Shown here one piece after another: positions 46,159 through 54,101 of a DNA stretch of 64,000 nt. The notes beneath the pieces are model-generated. The model saw nothing but the letters and a program-made list of their open reading frames with translations, had not been told where the DNA came from and made no database searches. The stretch comes from Streptomyces sp. NA04227 (GTDB lineage: Bacteria > Actinomycetota > Actinomycetes > Streptomycetales > Streptomycetaceae): contig NZ_CP054918.1 of assembly GCF_013364195.1 (NCBI RefSeq), forward strand, positions 7,243,001-7,307,000, written 5' to 3'. How positions within the stretch are numbered: position 1 is the stretch's first letter; each line of letters starts with the position of its first letter. Made by a program: the position numbers and the translations under genes.

Positions 46159-47502
46159 ATGAAGAGAACTGCCGTCAGGCAGCTGACCACCGCCGTTGTC
46201 GCCGCGCTGGCCGTGACCGTGATGCCGTCAGCCGCTGCCACCGATTCGGCCGGGCCGGCCGCGGCCACGGCGAGCGACCCGTTCTACACCTACGACGGCA
46301 GCAAGCCCCTGGCCTCGTACACGCCGGGCGAGGTACTCAAGAAGCGGACGCTGCGGTACCACATCGTGGGTCTGCCGACCCCGGTCAAGGCGACTCAGCT
46401 TCTGTACCGCACCACCGACGCCCAGGGCCGCCCCTCCGCCAACGTGACCACCTTGGTGCGCAGCATCAATGGCGACGGCAGCAGGGCCGTGTCGTACCAG
46501 TCGTTCTACGACTCCCTCAATCCCGAGGACGGACCCTCCCGCGCCATCGCTGGCGACGTGAGCCTCGGCGGCCTGGTGCCGAACGCCGAGAGCCTCTTCC
46601 TGATTCCGCTGCTGTCCCAGGGCTACAACGTCATCATCCCGGACACCGAGGGCCCGAACGCCGACTTCGCGGCGGGCCCGGAGTACGGCGCCGTCACGCT
46701 CGACTCGATCCGGGCCGCGACCGGTTCGGCAGCGGACACCGGCATGAACGCGGACACCAGGGTCGGCCTGATCGGCTACTCCGGCGGTGCCATCGCGACC
46801 AGTTGGGCGGCGGCGCGGGCACCCGAGTACGCCCCCGACGTCAACAAGCGGCTGGTCGGCTTCACCGAGGGTGGACTGCTCGTCGACGCGGCGCACAACC
46901 TCAAGTACGTGGACGGCTCGGCGGTCTGGTCGGGTGTCATCCCGATGGCGGTCATCGGCGTGTCCCGTTCGTACGGCATCGACATCAGGAAGTACCTGAG
47001 CAGCTACGGCCAGCAGGTGTACGACAAGCTGGAGCACGGGTCGATCGCCAACGCCGTGGCTCAGTACCCCGGACTGACCTGGAAGAAGATGGCGAAGCCC
47101 GAGTACGCCGACCCGAACTCGGTGCCGGAGTTCGTCCAGGCGGTGAACAAGATCAACCTCGGTTCGGCGGCCACTCCGACCGTGCCCGGGTACATCGCGC
47201 AGGGCGATGGGGGCGTCTTCGAAGGTACCTTCAGCAACCTGCCCGGCATCGGCACCGGTGACGGCATCACGATCTCCGGCGACGTGCGGGCGCTCGCCCG
47301 GCAGTACTGCTCCACGGGCAACAAGTTGATCAAGTATCAGCAGTACGACCTGCTCAGCCACTTGCCGGCCGCCGCGGCATGGGCGCCCGGAGCGCTCTCC
47401 TGGCTGCGTGACCGGTTCGAGGGCAGGAGGGCACCGTCCGACTGCGGGCGCATCCCCGCCGGAAACTCCCTGGAACCCGAGAAGCCGACTGCGGGCTCCT
47501 GA
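46159..47502 (+). CDS. Secreted lipase, secretory lipase (LIP) family
   Basis: A 447-residue exported alpha/beta hydrolase. The signal peptide is about residues 1-27 (MKRTAVRQ, hydrophobic TTAVVAALAVTVMPSAAA). The mature part has YNVIIPDTEGPNADFAAGPE and the nucleophile elbow GLIGYSGGAIATSWAA, which with the large lid-like insert matches the LIP family (PF03583) known from fungi and actinobacteria. The start is ATG 46159 behind GAGGAGAG, 8 nt upstream. An IS element ends only 63 bp upstream, so the native promoter is probably displaced and expression may depend on the element. A terminator follows directly. Confidence 0.9.
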   Translation: MKRTAVRQLTTAVVAALAVTVMPSAAATDSAGPAAATASDPFYTYDGSKPLASYTPGEVLKKRTLRYHIVGLPTPVKATQLLYRTTDAQGRPSANVTTLVRSINGDGSRAVSYQSFYDSLNPEDGPSRAIAGDVSLGGLVPNAESLFLIPLLSQGYNVIIPDTEGPNADFAAGPEYGAVTLDSIRAATGSAADTGMNADTRVGLIGYSGGAIATSWAAARAPEYAPDVNKRLVGFTEGGLLVDAAHNLKYVDGSAVWSGVIPMAVIGVSRSYGIDIRKYLSSYGQQVYDKLEHGSIANAVAQYPGLTWKKMAKPEYADPNSVPEFVQAVNKINLGSAATPTVPGYIAQGDGGVFEGTFSNLPGIGTGDGITISGDVRALARQYCSTGNKLIKYQQYDLLSHLPAAAAWAPGALSWLRDRFEGRRAPSDCGRIPAGNSLEPEKPTAGS

Positions 47503-47516
47503 GCAGTCGAGGACAC

Positions 47517-47549
47517 GAGGCCCGGCATGAAATTCTCGTGCCGGGCCTC
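47517..47549. terminator. Terminator after the second lipase gene
   Basis: An 11-bp perfect stem GAGGCCCGGCA/TGCCGGGCCTC with an 11-nt loop begins 14 bp after the stop codon. The rest of the roughly 300-bp gap to the next gene shows no other clear element. Confidence 0.85.
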
Positions 47550-47801
47550 ACCGTGCCGGGCTCCTGCGGATCTGCGGCAGCGTGCGCGGTGCGACGGGTC
47601 AGTGCCCACCCTGTCCGTTCGGTCCGGTAGTGACAGAACGTGTGTACGTCCTGGGCAAAGCGGGCGGGCGTGCCTACGGCCCACGTGTTCCGGGTCTTCG
47701 GAACCGCAGGGGCACGGATTTTGCCTCCCTGTGTCCTCCTGGTGACCGCGCGCAGATGGCGACTGCTGCCCTCGCGCGAGAACCGCCACGAGGAGTGAGA
47801 C

Positions 47802-49973
47802 TTGGCGCAGGAGTCCACGTTGGAGTCGTGCAGCCCCGGAGGAGCCCGGAGGAGCAAGGTGACGCGTCCCGCCGACGCCGCCCACGGCCGCACCGCCGCT
47901 CTGGACGGCCTCGCTGCCGCCCTCCTCGACGGCCGCGGAAGGATCACCTGGTGGTCGCGGGCCGCGGGGGAGCTGCTCGGCTGGTCCGCCGGCGAGATCT
48001 TGGGCAGTCCGGCCCGTGACCTGCTCGCCCCGCAAGGCACCGCTGCGGCCCGGCCACAGCGGGGCGAGCACCGGCGTCCCACACCGCTGCGGCACCGGTC
48101 GGGCCGGATCGTGCGCGCCGAAGTCCGGCTGCTGGCGGCCGAGCGGGAGGGCAGCACCCTCGTCGTCGTCGTACCCATCGGTACCGCACGTCCGCGGGAC
48201 ACCGAATCGGCCCCGGCGTCCGCCCCGGCCGACCAGGAGCCCCTGTCCGGCGAGTCCGCGGGTGTCGCCGTGGCGGGCGCGGACGCCGCAGGCCCGCAGG
48301 CGGCTCGCCACCGCTTCACCGCGGCCTATCGGGGCGCTGTCGGAATCGGTGGGTCCCTCGACACGGTGCACAGCGCCCAGGAACTCGTCCAGGCCCTGGT
48401 ACCGGCCCTCGGCGACCTGGCCGCTGTCGATGTCCGCGAGGAGGTGCTGGCGGGCCGCGCTCCGTCCCAGGGATATCCCGGCGTCGACAAAGAGCAGCTG
48501 CGCAGAGCTGCCGCCAAGGCCGCCCGGGGAGCGTGGCCCGCCCCGCTGGTCCAGGTCGGCGAGCTCGTGCCGCCACTTCCCGACCGCCCTGAGTACCGGA
48601 GCACCGCCGTCGGACAGGAGGTGTTCGCCGAGGACCGGGAGACGGTCCTCGGGTTCCTGGGCGACGATCCCGTGCTGCTCGCCAAGATGATGCCCGTGGA
48701 CATGCGCAGTGCCCTCGCCTGCTCCATCTACCATCGCGGGCACATCTTCGGGTACGTCCTCGTCTGGCGCACACGCAGCTCCGTCCCCTTCGACGACAGC
48801 GACGCGGAGGTACTCAAGGAGTTCTGTGCGCGCTGTGCCCTGGCCATCGACAACGCCCTGCGCTATGTCCGTGAGCAGCGCACCGCCGTCGTACTGCAGC
48901 GAAGTCTTCTTCCGGCCGCGGCCACGCAGAGCACCGCGGCGGAGACCGCCGGCATCTATCTCCCGGCCAGTGGCAACGCAAGCGTCGGTGGTGACTGGTT
49001 CGATGCGTTCGGGCTCTCGTCACTGCGCCTCGCGCTGGTCGTCGGGGACGTGATCGGCCACGGGCTGCAGGCAACCGCCACCATGGCGCGGCTGCGCACA
49101 GCCGTTCAGACTCTCGCCGATCTCGACCTTCCGCCCGACGAACTGCTCACCCACCTGGACGACTTGGTGCAGCGGATGCGGGCAGAGGCCGATGCTCCCG
49201 ACACCGTCGGGGCCACCTGCCTGTTCGCCGTGTACGACCCGGTGTCCGGGGTGTGCAGGATGGCCAGCGCGGGCCATCCGCCGCCCGCCGTCGTCCTGCC
49301 CGACGGCACCGTCAGCCACCCCGAACTGCTCCCGGGCCCTCCCCTCGGAGTCGGGGACAACCCCTTCGAAGTCACCAGTGTCACCCTGCCACCGGGCAGC
49401 GTCCTGGCGCTCTTCACGGATGGGCTGCTCGGCCACGACATCGACGCCGGTCTGGCGCGGGTGAGGTCAGATCTGGCCGAGCTGGGGCGGGCGGACGAGC
49501 CCCTGCACAGGACAGGCCAGGCCGTCATCGACCGTTGCGCCGCAGCCGCACATCCCGAGGACGACATCACCCTGCTCCTTGCCCGCACTCGGACCGTCCA
49601 CGCGGCCGACACAGCCGCATGGGAATACCCCGCGGACCCCGCCGCCGTGCAGGACGCCCGCGCCGACACGAGCGCACAGATGACGGCCTGGGGGTTGCAC
49701 GAGGCTCTGTTCGCCACCGAACTGATCGTCAGCGAACTGGTCACCAATGCGATCCGGTACGCGGGCGGGCCGATCGTCCTGCGTCTCGTCCGCGACCGGG
49801 TTCTGGTCTGCGAGGTCTCCGATCCCAGCAACACCCAGCCGCGGCTGCGGCGCGCCCGCAGCACGGACGAAGGCGGCCGTGGCCTCTTCCTCGTCGCCCA
49901 GCTCAGCAGCCGCTGGGGCAGCCGGTACGGCCACGCCGGCAAGACCATCTGGACCGAACAGGATCTCGGCTAG
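47802..49973 (+). CDS. PAS-GAF-PP2C (SpoIIE)-HATPase regulatory phosphatase
   Basis: A 723-residue signalling protein. Residues about 30-125 form a PAS-like sensor (ALLDGRGRITWWSRAAGELLGWSAGEI). Residues about 180-365 are a GAF domain. The PP2C/SpoIIE phosphatase follows with NASVGGDWFDAF, VVGDVIGHG and DDITLLLAR metal-binding motifs. The C-terminus is an anti-sigma-type HATPase with ELIVSELVTNAIRYAGG (N box) and DEGGRGLFLVAQLSSRWG (G box). Such proteins control sigma factors through phosphorylation and dephosphorylation of anti-anti-sigma partners, here apparently with kinase and phosphatase in one chain. The TTG start is supported by AGGAG 6 nt upstream. No sigma factor is adjacent, so the partner is unknown. 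Confidence 0.9.
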   Translation: MAQESTLESCSPGGARRSKVTRPADAAHGRTAALDGLAAALLDGRGRITWWSRAAGELLGWSAGEILGSPARDLLAPQGTAAARPQRGEHRRPTPLRHRSGRIVRAEVRLLAAEREGSTLVVVVPIGTARPRDTESAPASAPADQEPLSGESAGVAVAGADAAGPQAARHRFTAAYRGAVGIGGSLDTVHSAQELVQALVPALGDLAAVDVREEVLAGRAPSQGYPGVDKEQLRRAAAKAARGAWPAPLVQVGELVPPLPDRPEYRSTAVGQEVFAEDRETVLGFLGDDPVLLAKMMPVDMRSALACSIYHRGHIFGYVLVWRTRSSVPFDDSDAEVLKEFCARCALAIDNALRYVREQRTAVVLQRSLLPAAATQSTAAETAGIYLPASGNASVGGDWFDAFGLSSLRLALVVGDVIGHGLQATATMARLRTAVQTLADLDLPPDELLTHLDDLVQRMRAEADAPDTVGATCLFAVYDPVSGVCRMASAGHPPPAVVLPDGTVSHPELLPGPPLGVGDNPFEVTSVTLPPGSVLALFTDGLLGHDIDAGLARVRSDLAELGRADEPLHRTGQAVIDRCAAAAHPEDDITLLLARTRTVHAADTAAWEYPADPAAVQDARADTSAQMTAWGLHEALFATELIVSELVTNAIRYAGGPIVLRLVRDRVLVCEVSDPSNTQPRLRRARSTDEGGRGLFLVAQLSSRWGSRYGHAGKTIWTEQDLG

Positions 49974-50231
49974 GGCCGGTTCGACAACGCAGCAGGACGT
50001 AGGAGTCGCAGCCGAGGCGTCCGAGCTTGACGTCCGTAGCCGCAGTCCCGACCCCCATGGCGAAGCAGCGCCTGACCCGGTGGGAGGGGAGCAACGCTGC
50101 CCTCGGCGAGCTCGCCGAGCGGTAGTGCCCCGCCCAACGGATCTTCGTTCGGCGGCGGATGCCTGGAGTGGTCCGACCGGTCTCCCGACCCCTGTGGTGA
50201 GAACGATGTGAGACGTGGGAGCGTTGGTCGG

Positions 50232-51503
50232 GTGAGTGAGACGACAACGAAGACCCTGCAGCACCGCTTTGACGGGCCGGACGACGCACCAGTCCTGATC
50301 CTGGGCCCCTCTCTCGGTACTACATGGCACATGTGGGACCGCCAGATTCCCGAACTCACCCAGCAGTGGCGGGTGTTCCGGTTCGACCTGCCCGGACACG
50401 GCGGCGCACCGGCGCACCCCGGCGACTCCGTCGAGCAGCTCGCCGACCGCCTCCTTGCGACGCTCGACGACCTGGGCGTGCGGCGGTTCGGCTACGCGGG
50501 GTGCGCACTCGGTGGTGCGATCGGCACCGACCTCGCGCTGCGCCATCCCGACCGGGTGGCCTGCCTCACCCTGATCGCCTCCTCGCCGAGGTTCGGTACG
50601 CCCGACGAGTTCCGGCAGCGCGGCGTGATCGTCCGTACGAACGGGCTGGACCCGATAGCCCGCAGCTCCCCGGACCGCTGGTTCACCCCCGGCTTCGCCG
50701 CCAATCAGCCCGCGATCACCGAGTGGGCCGTGCAGATGGTGCGCACCACCGACCCCGGTTGCTACATCGCCGCCTGCGAGGCGCTCGCCACCTTCGACGT
50801 ACGGGAACAGCTCGGGCGCATCGGTGTGCCAACGCTGGTCCTGGTCGGCTCCGAGGACCAGGTGACCGGACCCGCCGAGGCGCGCACCCTGGTCGCCGGC
50901 ATACCGGACGCCCGCCTCGCCGTGGTCCCGGGCGCCTCGCACCTGGCACCGGTGGAGCAGCCCGCCGCCGTCACCGACCTGCTCGTACGGCACTTCTCCA
51001 CGTCCTGGCAGGACTCGGCGGCCGTGCCGCCGGTGCCCCCGGTCAAGCCGGTGCTCACCCCGCCGACCGCACCGCTCGCGGAGATAGCCCCGCTGCCCGA
51101 CGACGCCTCCTCGGTGGTCCCGGCCGACCTCTACGAGGCGGGGCTCAAGGTGCGCCGCGAGGTCCTCGGCGACGCGCACGTGGAGCGGGCGCTGGCCGAG
51201 GCCGACGTCTTCGCGGAGGACTTCCAGCGCCTGATGACCCGCTACGCCTGGGGCGAGGTCTGGAGCCGCCCCGGCCTCGACCGGCGTGCGCGCAGCTGCG
51301 TCACGCTCACCGCGCTGGTCGCGGGCGGCCACTGGGAGGACCTGGCCAGCCACACCAGAGCCGCCCTGCGCAACGGCCTCACCCCGGACGAGATCAAGGA
51401 AGTCCTGCTCCAGGCCGCCGTCTACTGCGGAATGCCCGCGGCGCACAAGGCCTTTCGCATCGTCCACGAGGTGATCCGCGAGGAGACGACCCCGCGCGAG
51501 TGA
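50232..51503 (+). CDS. pcaL: PcaL-type fusion: 3-oxoadipate enol-lactonase / 4-carboxymuconolactone decarboxylase
   Basis: A 423-residue fusion. The N-terminal alpha/beta hydrolase (about 1-260) corresponds to the enol-lactonase of the protocatechuate branch of the beta-ketoadipate pathway, and the C-terminal 125 residues (LYEAGLKVRREVLGDAHVER to VYCGMPAAHKAF) are a full carboxymuconolactone decarboxylase. Unusually, the nucleophile elbow, normally GxSxGG, reads GCALGG, so the Ser position is Ala (codon gca). The acid (GSEDQV) and His (GASHLAP) regions remain. No other pca gene is within the window. The start is GTG 50232; ATG 50208 in the same frame is an alternative. Confidence 0.87.
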   Translation: MSETTTKTLQHRFDGPDDAPVLILGPSLGTTWHMWDRQIPELTQQWRVFRFDLPGHGGAPAHPGDSVEQLADRLLATLDDLGVRRFGYAGCALGGAIGTDLALRHPDRVACLTLIASSPRFGTPDEFRQRGVIVRTNGLDPIARSSPDRWFTPGFAANQPAITEWAVQMVRTTDPGCYIAACEALATFDVREQLGRIGVPTLVLVGSEDQVTGPAEARTLVAGIPDARLAVVPGASHLAPVEQPAAVTDLLVRHFSTSWQDSAAVPPVPPVKPVLTPPTAPLAEIAPLPDDASSVVPADLYEAGLKVRREVLGDAHVERALAEADVFAEDFQRLMTRYAWGEVWSRPGLDRRARSCVTLTALVAGGHWEDLASHTRAALRNGLTPDEIKEVLLQAAVYCGMPAAHKAFRIVHEVIREETTPRE

Positions 51504-51574
51504 CGTGGCCGCGCGCCGGGGACCGGGGCGCGTATCGCCGGGCCCCGGCCCATGTCCCGTAGCAGGATGAGGAC

Positions 51575-52207
51575 ATGAGACTCACCAAGAAGACGCATGC
51601 CTGTGTCCGCCTCGAGGGTGAGGGCGGCACCCTCGTCATCGATCCCGGAGCTTTCACCGAAGAGGACGCCGTGCTCGGTGCCGACGCCCTCCTGGTCACG
51701 CACGAGCACGCCGACCACTTCGACGAGTCCCGGCTGCGCGCGGCGCTGGAGGCCAACCCCGGCGCCGAGATCTTCACGCTGCGCGCGGTGGCCGACAAGC
51801 TCGGCCCCGCCTTCCCCGGTCGGGTCCACACCGTGGGGCACGGCGACACCTTCACGGCGGCGGGCTTCGACGTCCAGGTGCACGGCGAGCTGCACGCGGT
51901 GATCCACCCCGACATCCCGCGGATCACCAACATCGGCTTCCTCGTCGACGGTTCGGTGTTCCACCCCGGCGACGCGCTGACCGTTCCGGACCAGCAGGTG
52001 GAGACCCTGCTGCTGCCGGTGATGGCGCCGTGGAGCAAGATCTCCGAGGTGATCGACTACGTACGGGAGGTGTGTCCGCGCCGCGCCTTCGACGTGCACG
52101 ACGCCCTGCTCACCGACCTGGCCCGGCCGATCTACGACCGGCAGATCGGTGAGCTCGCCGAGGCCGACCACCGCAGGCTGGAGCCGGGCGCCTCGGCCGA
52201 GGTCTGA
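51575..52207 (+). CDS. UlaG-like metallo-beta-lactamase-fold hydrolase
   Basis: A 210-residue MBL-fold protein. The metal site is visible as VTHEHADHFD (HxHxDH), with HGELHAVIH and FHPGDAL supplying further ligands. Length and motifs fit the UlaG-like group (lactonase or phosphodiesterase-like activity) rather than antibiotic beta-lactamases. It starts 71 bp after the preceding fusion gene and is followed 51 bp later by exonuclease III on the same strand. A role in nucleotide or lactone hydrolysis is possible but unproven. Confidence 0.85.
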   Translation: MRLTKKTHACVRLEGEGGTLVIDPGAFTEEDAVLGADALLVTHEHADHFDESRLRAALEANPGAEIFTLRAVADKLGPAFPGRVHTVGHGDTFTAAGFDVQVHGELHAVIHPDIPRITNIGFLVDGSVFHPGDALTVPDQQVETLLLPVMAPWSKISEVIDYVREVCPRRAFDVHDALLTDLARPIYDRQIGELAEADHRRLEPGASAEV

Positions 52208-52258
52208 GGGGCCGGGCGTGGGCGGCCCGCTGTCAGAGGTGCCGGGTAGGTTGGCCAC

Positions 52259-53038
52259 ATGCGTATCGCCACCTGGAACGTGAACTCGATCACCGCCCGC
52301 CTGCCGAGGCTGCTCGCCTGGCTGGAGAACAGCGGTACGGACGTGCTGTGCATACAGGAGACCAAGACCACCGCCGAACAGTTCCCGAGCGACCAGCTTC
52401 GCGAGCTCGGGTACGAATCGGCGGTGCACGCCACCGGCCGCTGGAACGGCGTGGCCATCGTCTCCCGGGTGGGTCTGGACGACGTGGTCAAGGGCCTGGA
52501 GGGCGACCCGGGATACGAGGACGTGCACGAGCCGCGGTCCGTCGCCGCCACCTGCGGACCGGTGCGGGTCCGCTCGGTGTACGTGCCCAACGGCCGTGAG
52601 GTGGACCACGCCCACTACGCGTACAAGCTGCGCTGGTTCGAGGCCCTCAAGGACGCGGTGGCCGCGGACGTCGCGAGCGGCACGCCGTTCGCGGTGATGG
52701 GCGACTACAACGTCGCGCCGACCGATGAGGACGTCTGGGACATCACGGCCTTCGACGGCTCCACCCATGTCACCGAGGCCGAACGCGCCGCCCTGGCCGC
52801 GCTGCGCGAGGCGGGCCTGAGCGACATCGTGCCGCGCCCCCTGAAGTACGACCACCCCTTCACGTACTGGGACTACCGCCAGCTCTGCTTCCCCAAGAAC
52901 CGGGGCATGCGCATCGACCTCGTGTACGGCAACGAGGCGTTCGGCAAGGCCGTCTCCGACTCCTACGTGGACCGCGAGGAGCGCAAGGGCAAGGGCGCGT
53001 CCGACCATGCGCCGGTGGTGGTGGACCTGGACGTCTGA
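52259..53038 (+). CDS. xthA: Exodeoxyribonuclease III
   Basis: A 259-residue AP endonuclease and 3'-5' exonuclease of base-excision repair. Family motifs are all present: RIATWNVNSI, LCIQETK (metal Glu), VYVPNGR, VMGDYNVAP (catalytic Asp/Asn), FTYWDYR, MRIDLVYG and GASDHAPVVVDL (catalytic His). Length is typical. It needs Mg ions and acts on abasic sites in the cytoplasm. A strong hairpin 29 bp after the stop probably terminates its transcript. Confidence 0.95.
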   Translation: MRIATWNVNSITARLPRLLAWLENSGTDVLCIQETKTTAEQFPSDQLRELGYESAVHATGRWNGVAIVSRVGLDDVVKGLEGDPGYEDVHEPRSVAATCGPVRVRSVYVPNGREVDHAHYAYKLRWFEALKDAVAADVASGTPFAVMGDYNVAPTDEDVWDITAFDGSTHVTEAERAALAALREAGLSDIVPRPLKYDHPFTYWDYRQLCFPKNRGMRIDLVYGNEAFGKAVSDSYVDREERKGKGASDHAPVVVDLDV

Positions 53039-53066
53039 GGGAGGTTCGGGCGGCAGGAGTGCGGGA

Positions 53067-53091
53067 GGGGTGGGGGAGCGGCCCCCGCCCC
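53067..53091 (+). terminator. G/C hairpin after exonuclease III gene
   Basis: GGGG-T-GGGGG pairs with CCCCC-G-CCCC around an AGCGG loop, a 10-bp stem with one T-G wobble. Just beyond, an 18-bp direct repeat (core CGGGACCGTCCGTGG at 53123-53137 and 53141-53155, with a partial copy at 53111) fills the gap before the next gene. Confidence 0.7.
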
Positions 53092-53241
53092 GGCAGTGGC
53101 GCGGGCCCGTCGTCCGTGGGAACGGGACCGTCCGTGGCACCGGGACCGTCCGTGGTCGGGGACAATGGACGCAGTCCAGGCCCGCCCGCCCCGCCGGACG
53201 GCATCGTGCGCGGCGCCCGCACCGCACCCCGCAGGAGAACC

Positions 53242-54081
53242 GTGTCCGCAGCCAAACCCCACGTCGACCGGGAGGGGCGCCCGGACCTCGCGCTGGTCGC
53301 GGACTGCGCGAACTGCTTCGGTTTGTGCTGCGTCGCCCTGCCCTTCGCCGCCTCCACCGACTTCGCCGTCGACAAACCGGCCGGGAAGCCCTGCACCCAC
53401 CTGCGGACCGACCACAGCTGCGGCATCCACGCCAGGCTGCGCGACAGCGGCTATACGGGCTGTACGGTCTTTGACTGCCTGGGCGCGGGCCAGAAGGTCT
53501 CCCAGCACACCTTCCGGGGACGGGACTGGCGCGGCGACCCCGGTAGCGCCCGCACCATGTTCGAGGTCTTCCCGGTGGTACGGCAGCTGCACGAACTGCT
53601 GCGGTACGTGGTCGAGGCGGGACAGCTGCCCGCCGCGCGTCCGGTGCACCGTGAACTGCGCGCCGCCCGCGACGAGATCGAGACGCTCAGCCTGGGCAGC
53701 GCCGAGGAGTTGCTCGCCCTGGACGTCGCGGCACTGCGGCAGCGGGTCAACACCTGGCTGCAGAAGGCCGCCGAGCTGCACCGCGCGCAGGCGCCCGGCC
53801 GGCGGCCCAACCGCCGTGGCGCGGATCTCTTCGGTGCCCGGCTCAAGGGCGCCGACCTGCGGGGCGCGAGTCTGCGCGGTGCCTGCCTGATCGCGGCCGA
53901 TCTGCGCGGCGCCGATCTGCGCTTCGCGGACCTGACCGGAGCCGACCTCCGCGACGCCGACCTGTCCGGCGCGGACCTCACCGACGCCGCCTTCCTGGTG
54001 CCCCCGCAGCTCGCCGCGGCGAAGGGCGACCCCAGCACCCGGCTGCCCGAGGGCCTGCACGCACCGGCGCACTGGGCCTGA
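53242..54081 (+). CDS. Pentapeptide-repeat protein with Cys-rich N-terminal domain
   Basis: A 279-residue protein. The N-terminal part has CANCFGLCC, then CTHLRTDHSCGIH and GYTGCTVFDC, about eight Cys spaced like a metal or Fe-S site (related in look to CxxCxxCC proteins). A helical middle follows. The C-terminal part has about 15 A(D/N)LxG pentapeptides, from RGADLFGARLKGADLRGASL to DLTDAAFL, which fold as a right-handed quadrilateral beta helix. Pentapeptide proteins such as MfpA mimic DNA and bind gyrase, but here the fusion and function are unknown. I chose GTG 53242 since AGGAG lies 4-5 nt upstream; the longer frame upstream is a low-complexity G/P stretch. Confidence 0.87.
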   Translation: MSAAKPHVDREGRPDLALVADCANCFGLCCVALPFAASTDFAVDKPAGKPCTHLRTDHSCGIHARLRDSGYTGCTVFDCLGAGQKVSQHTFRGRDWRGDPGSARTMFEVFPVVRQLHELLRYVVEAGQLPAARPVHRELRAARDEIETLSLGSAEELLALDVAALRQRVNTWLQKAAELHRAQAPGRRPNRRGADLFGARLKGADLRGASLRGACLIAADLRGADLRFADLTGADLRDADLSGADLTDAAFLVPPQLAAAKGDPSTRLPEGLHAPAHWA

Positions 54082-54101
54082 CGCACGCCCGCCCCGGCTG
54101 C

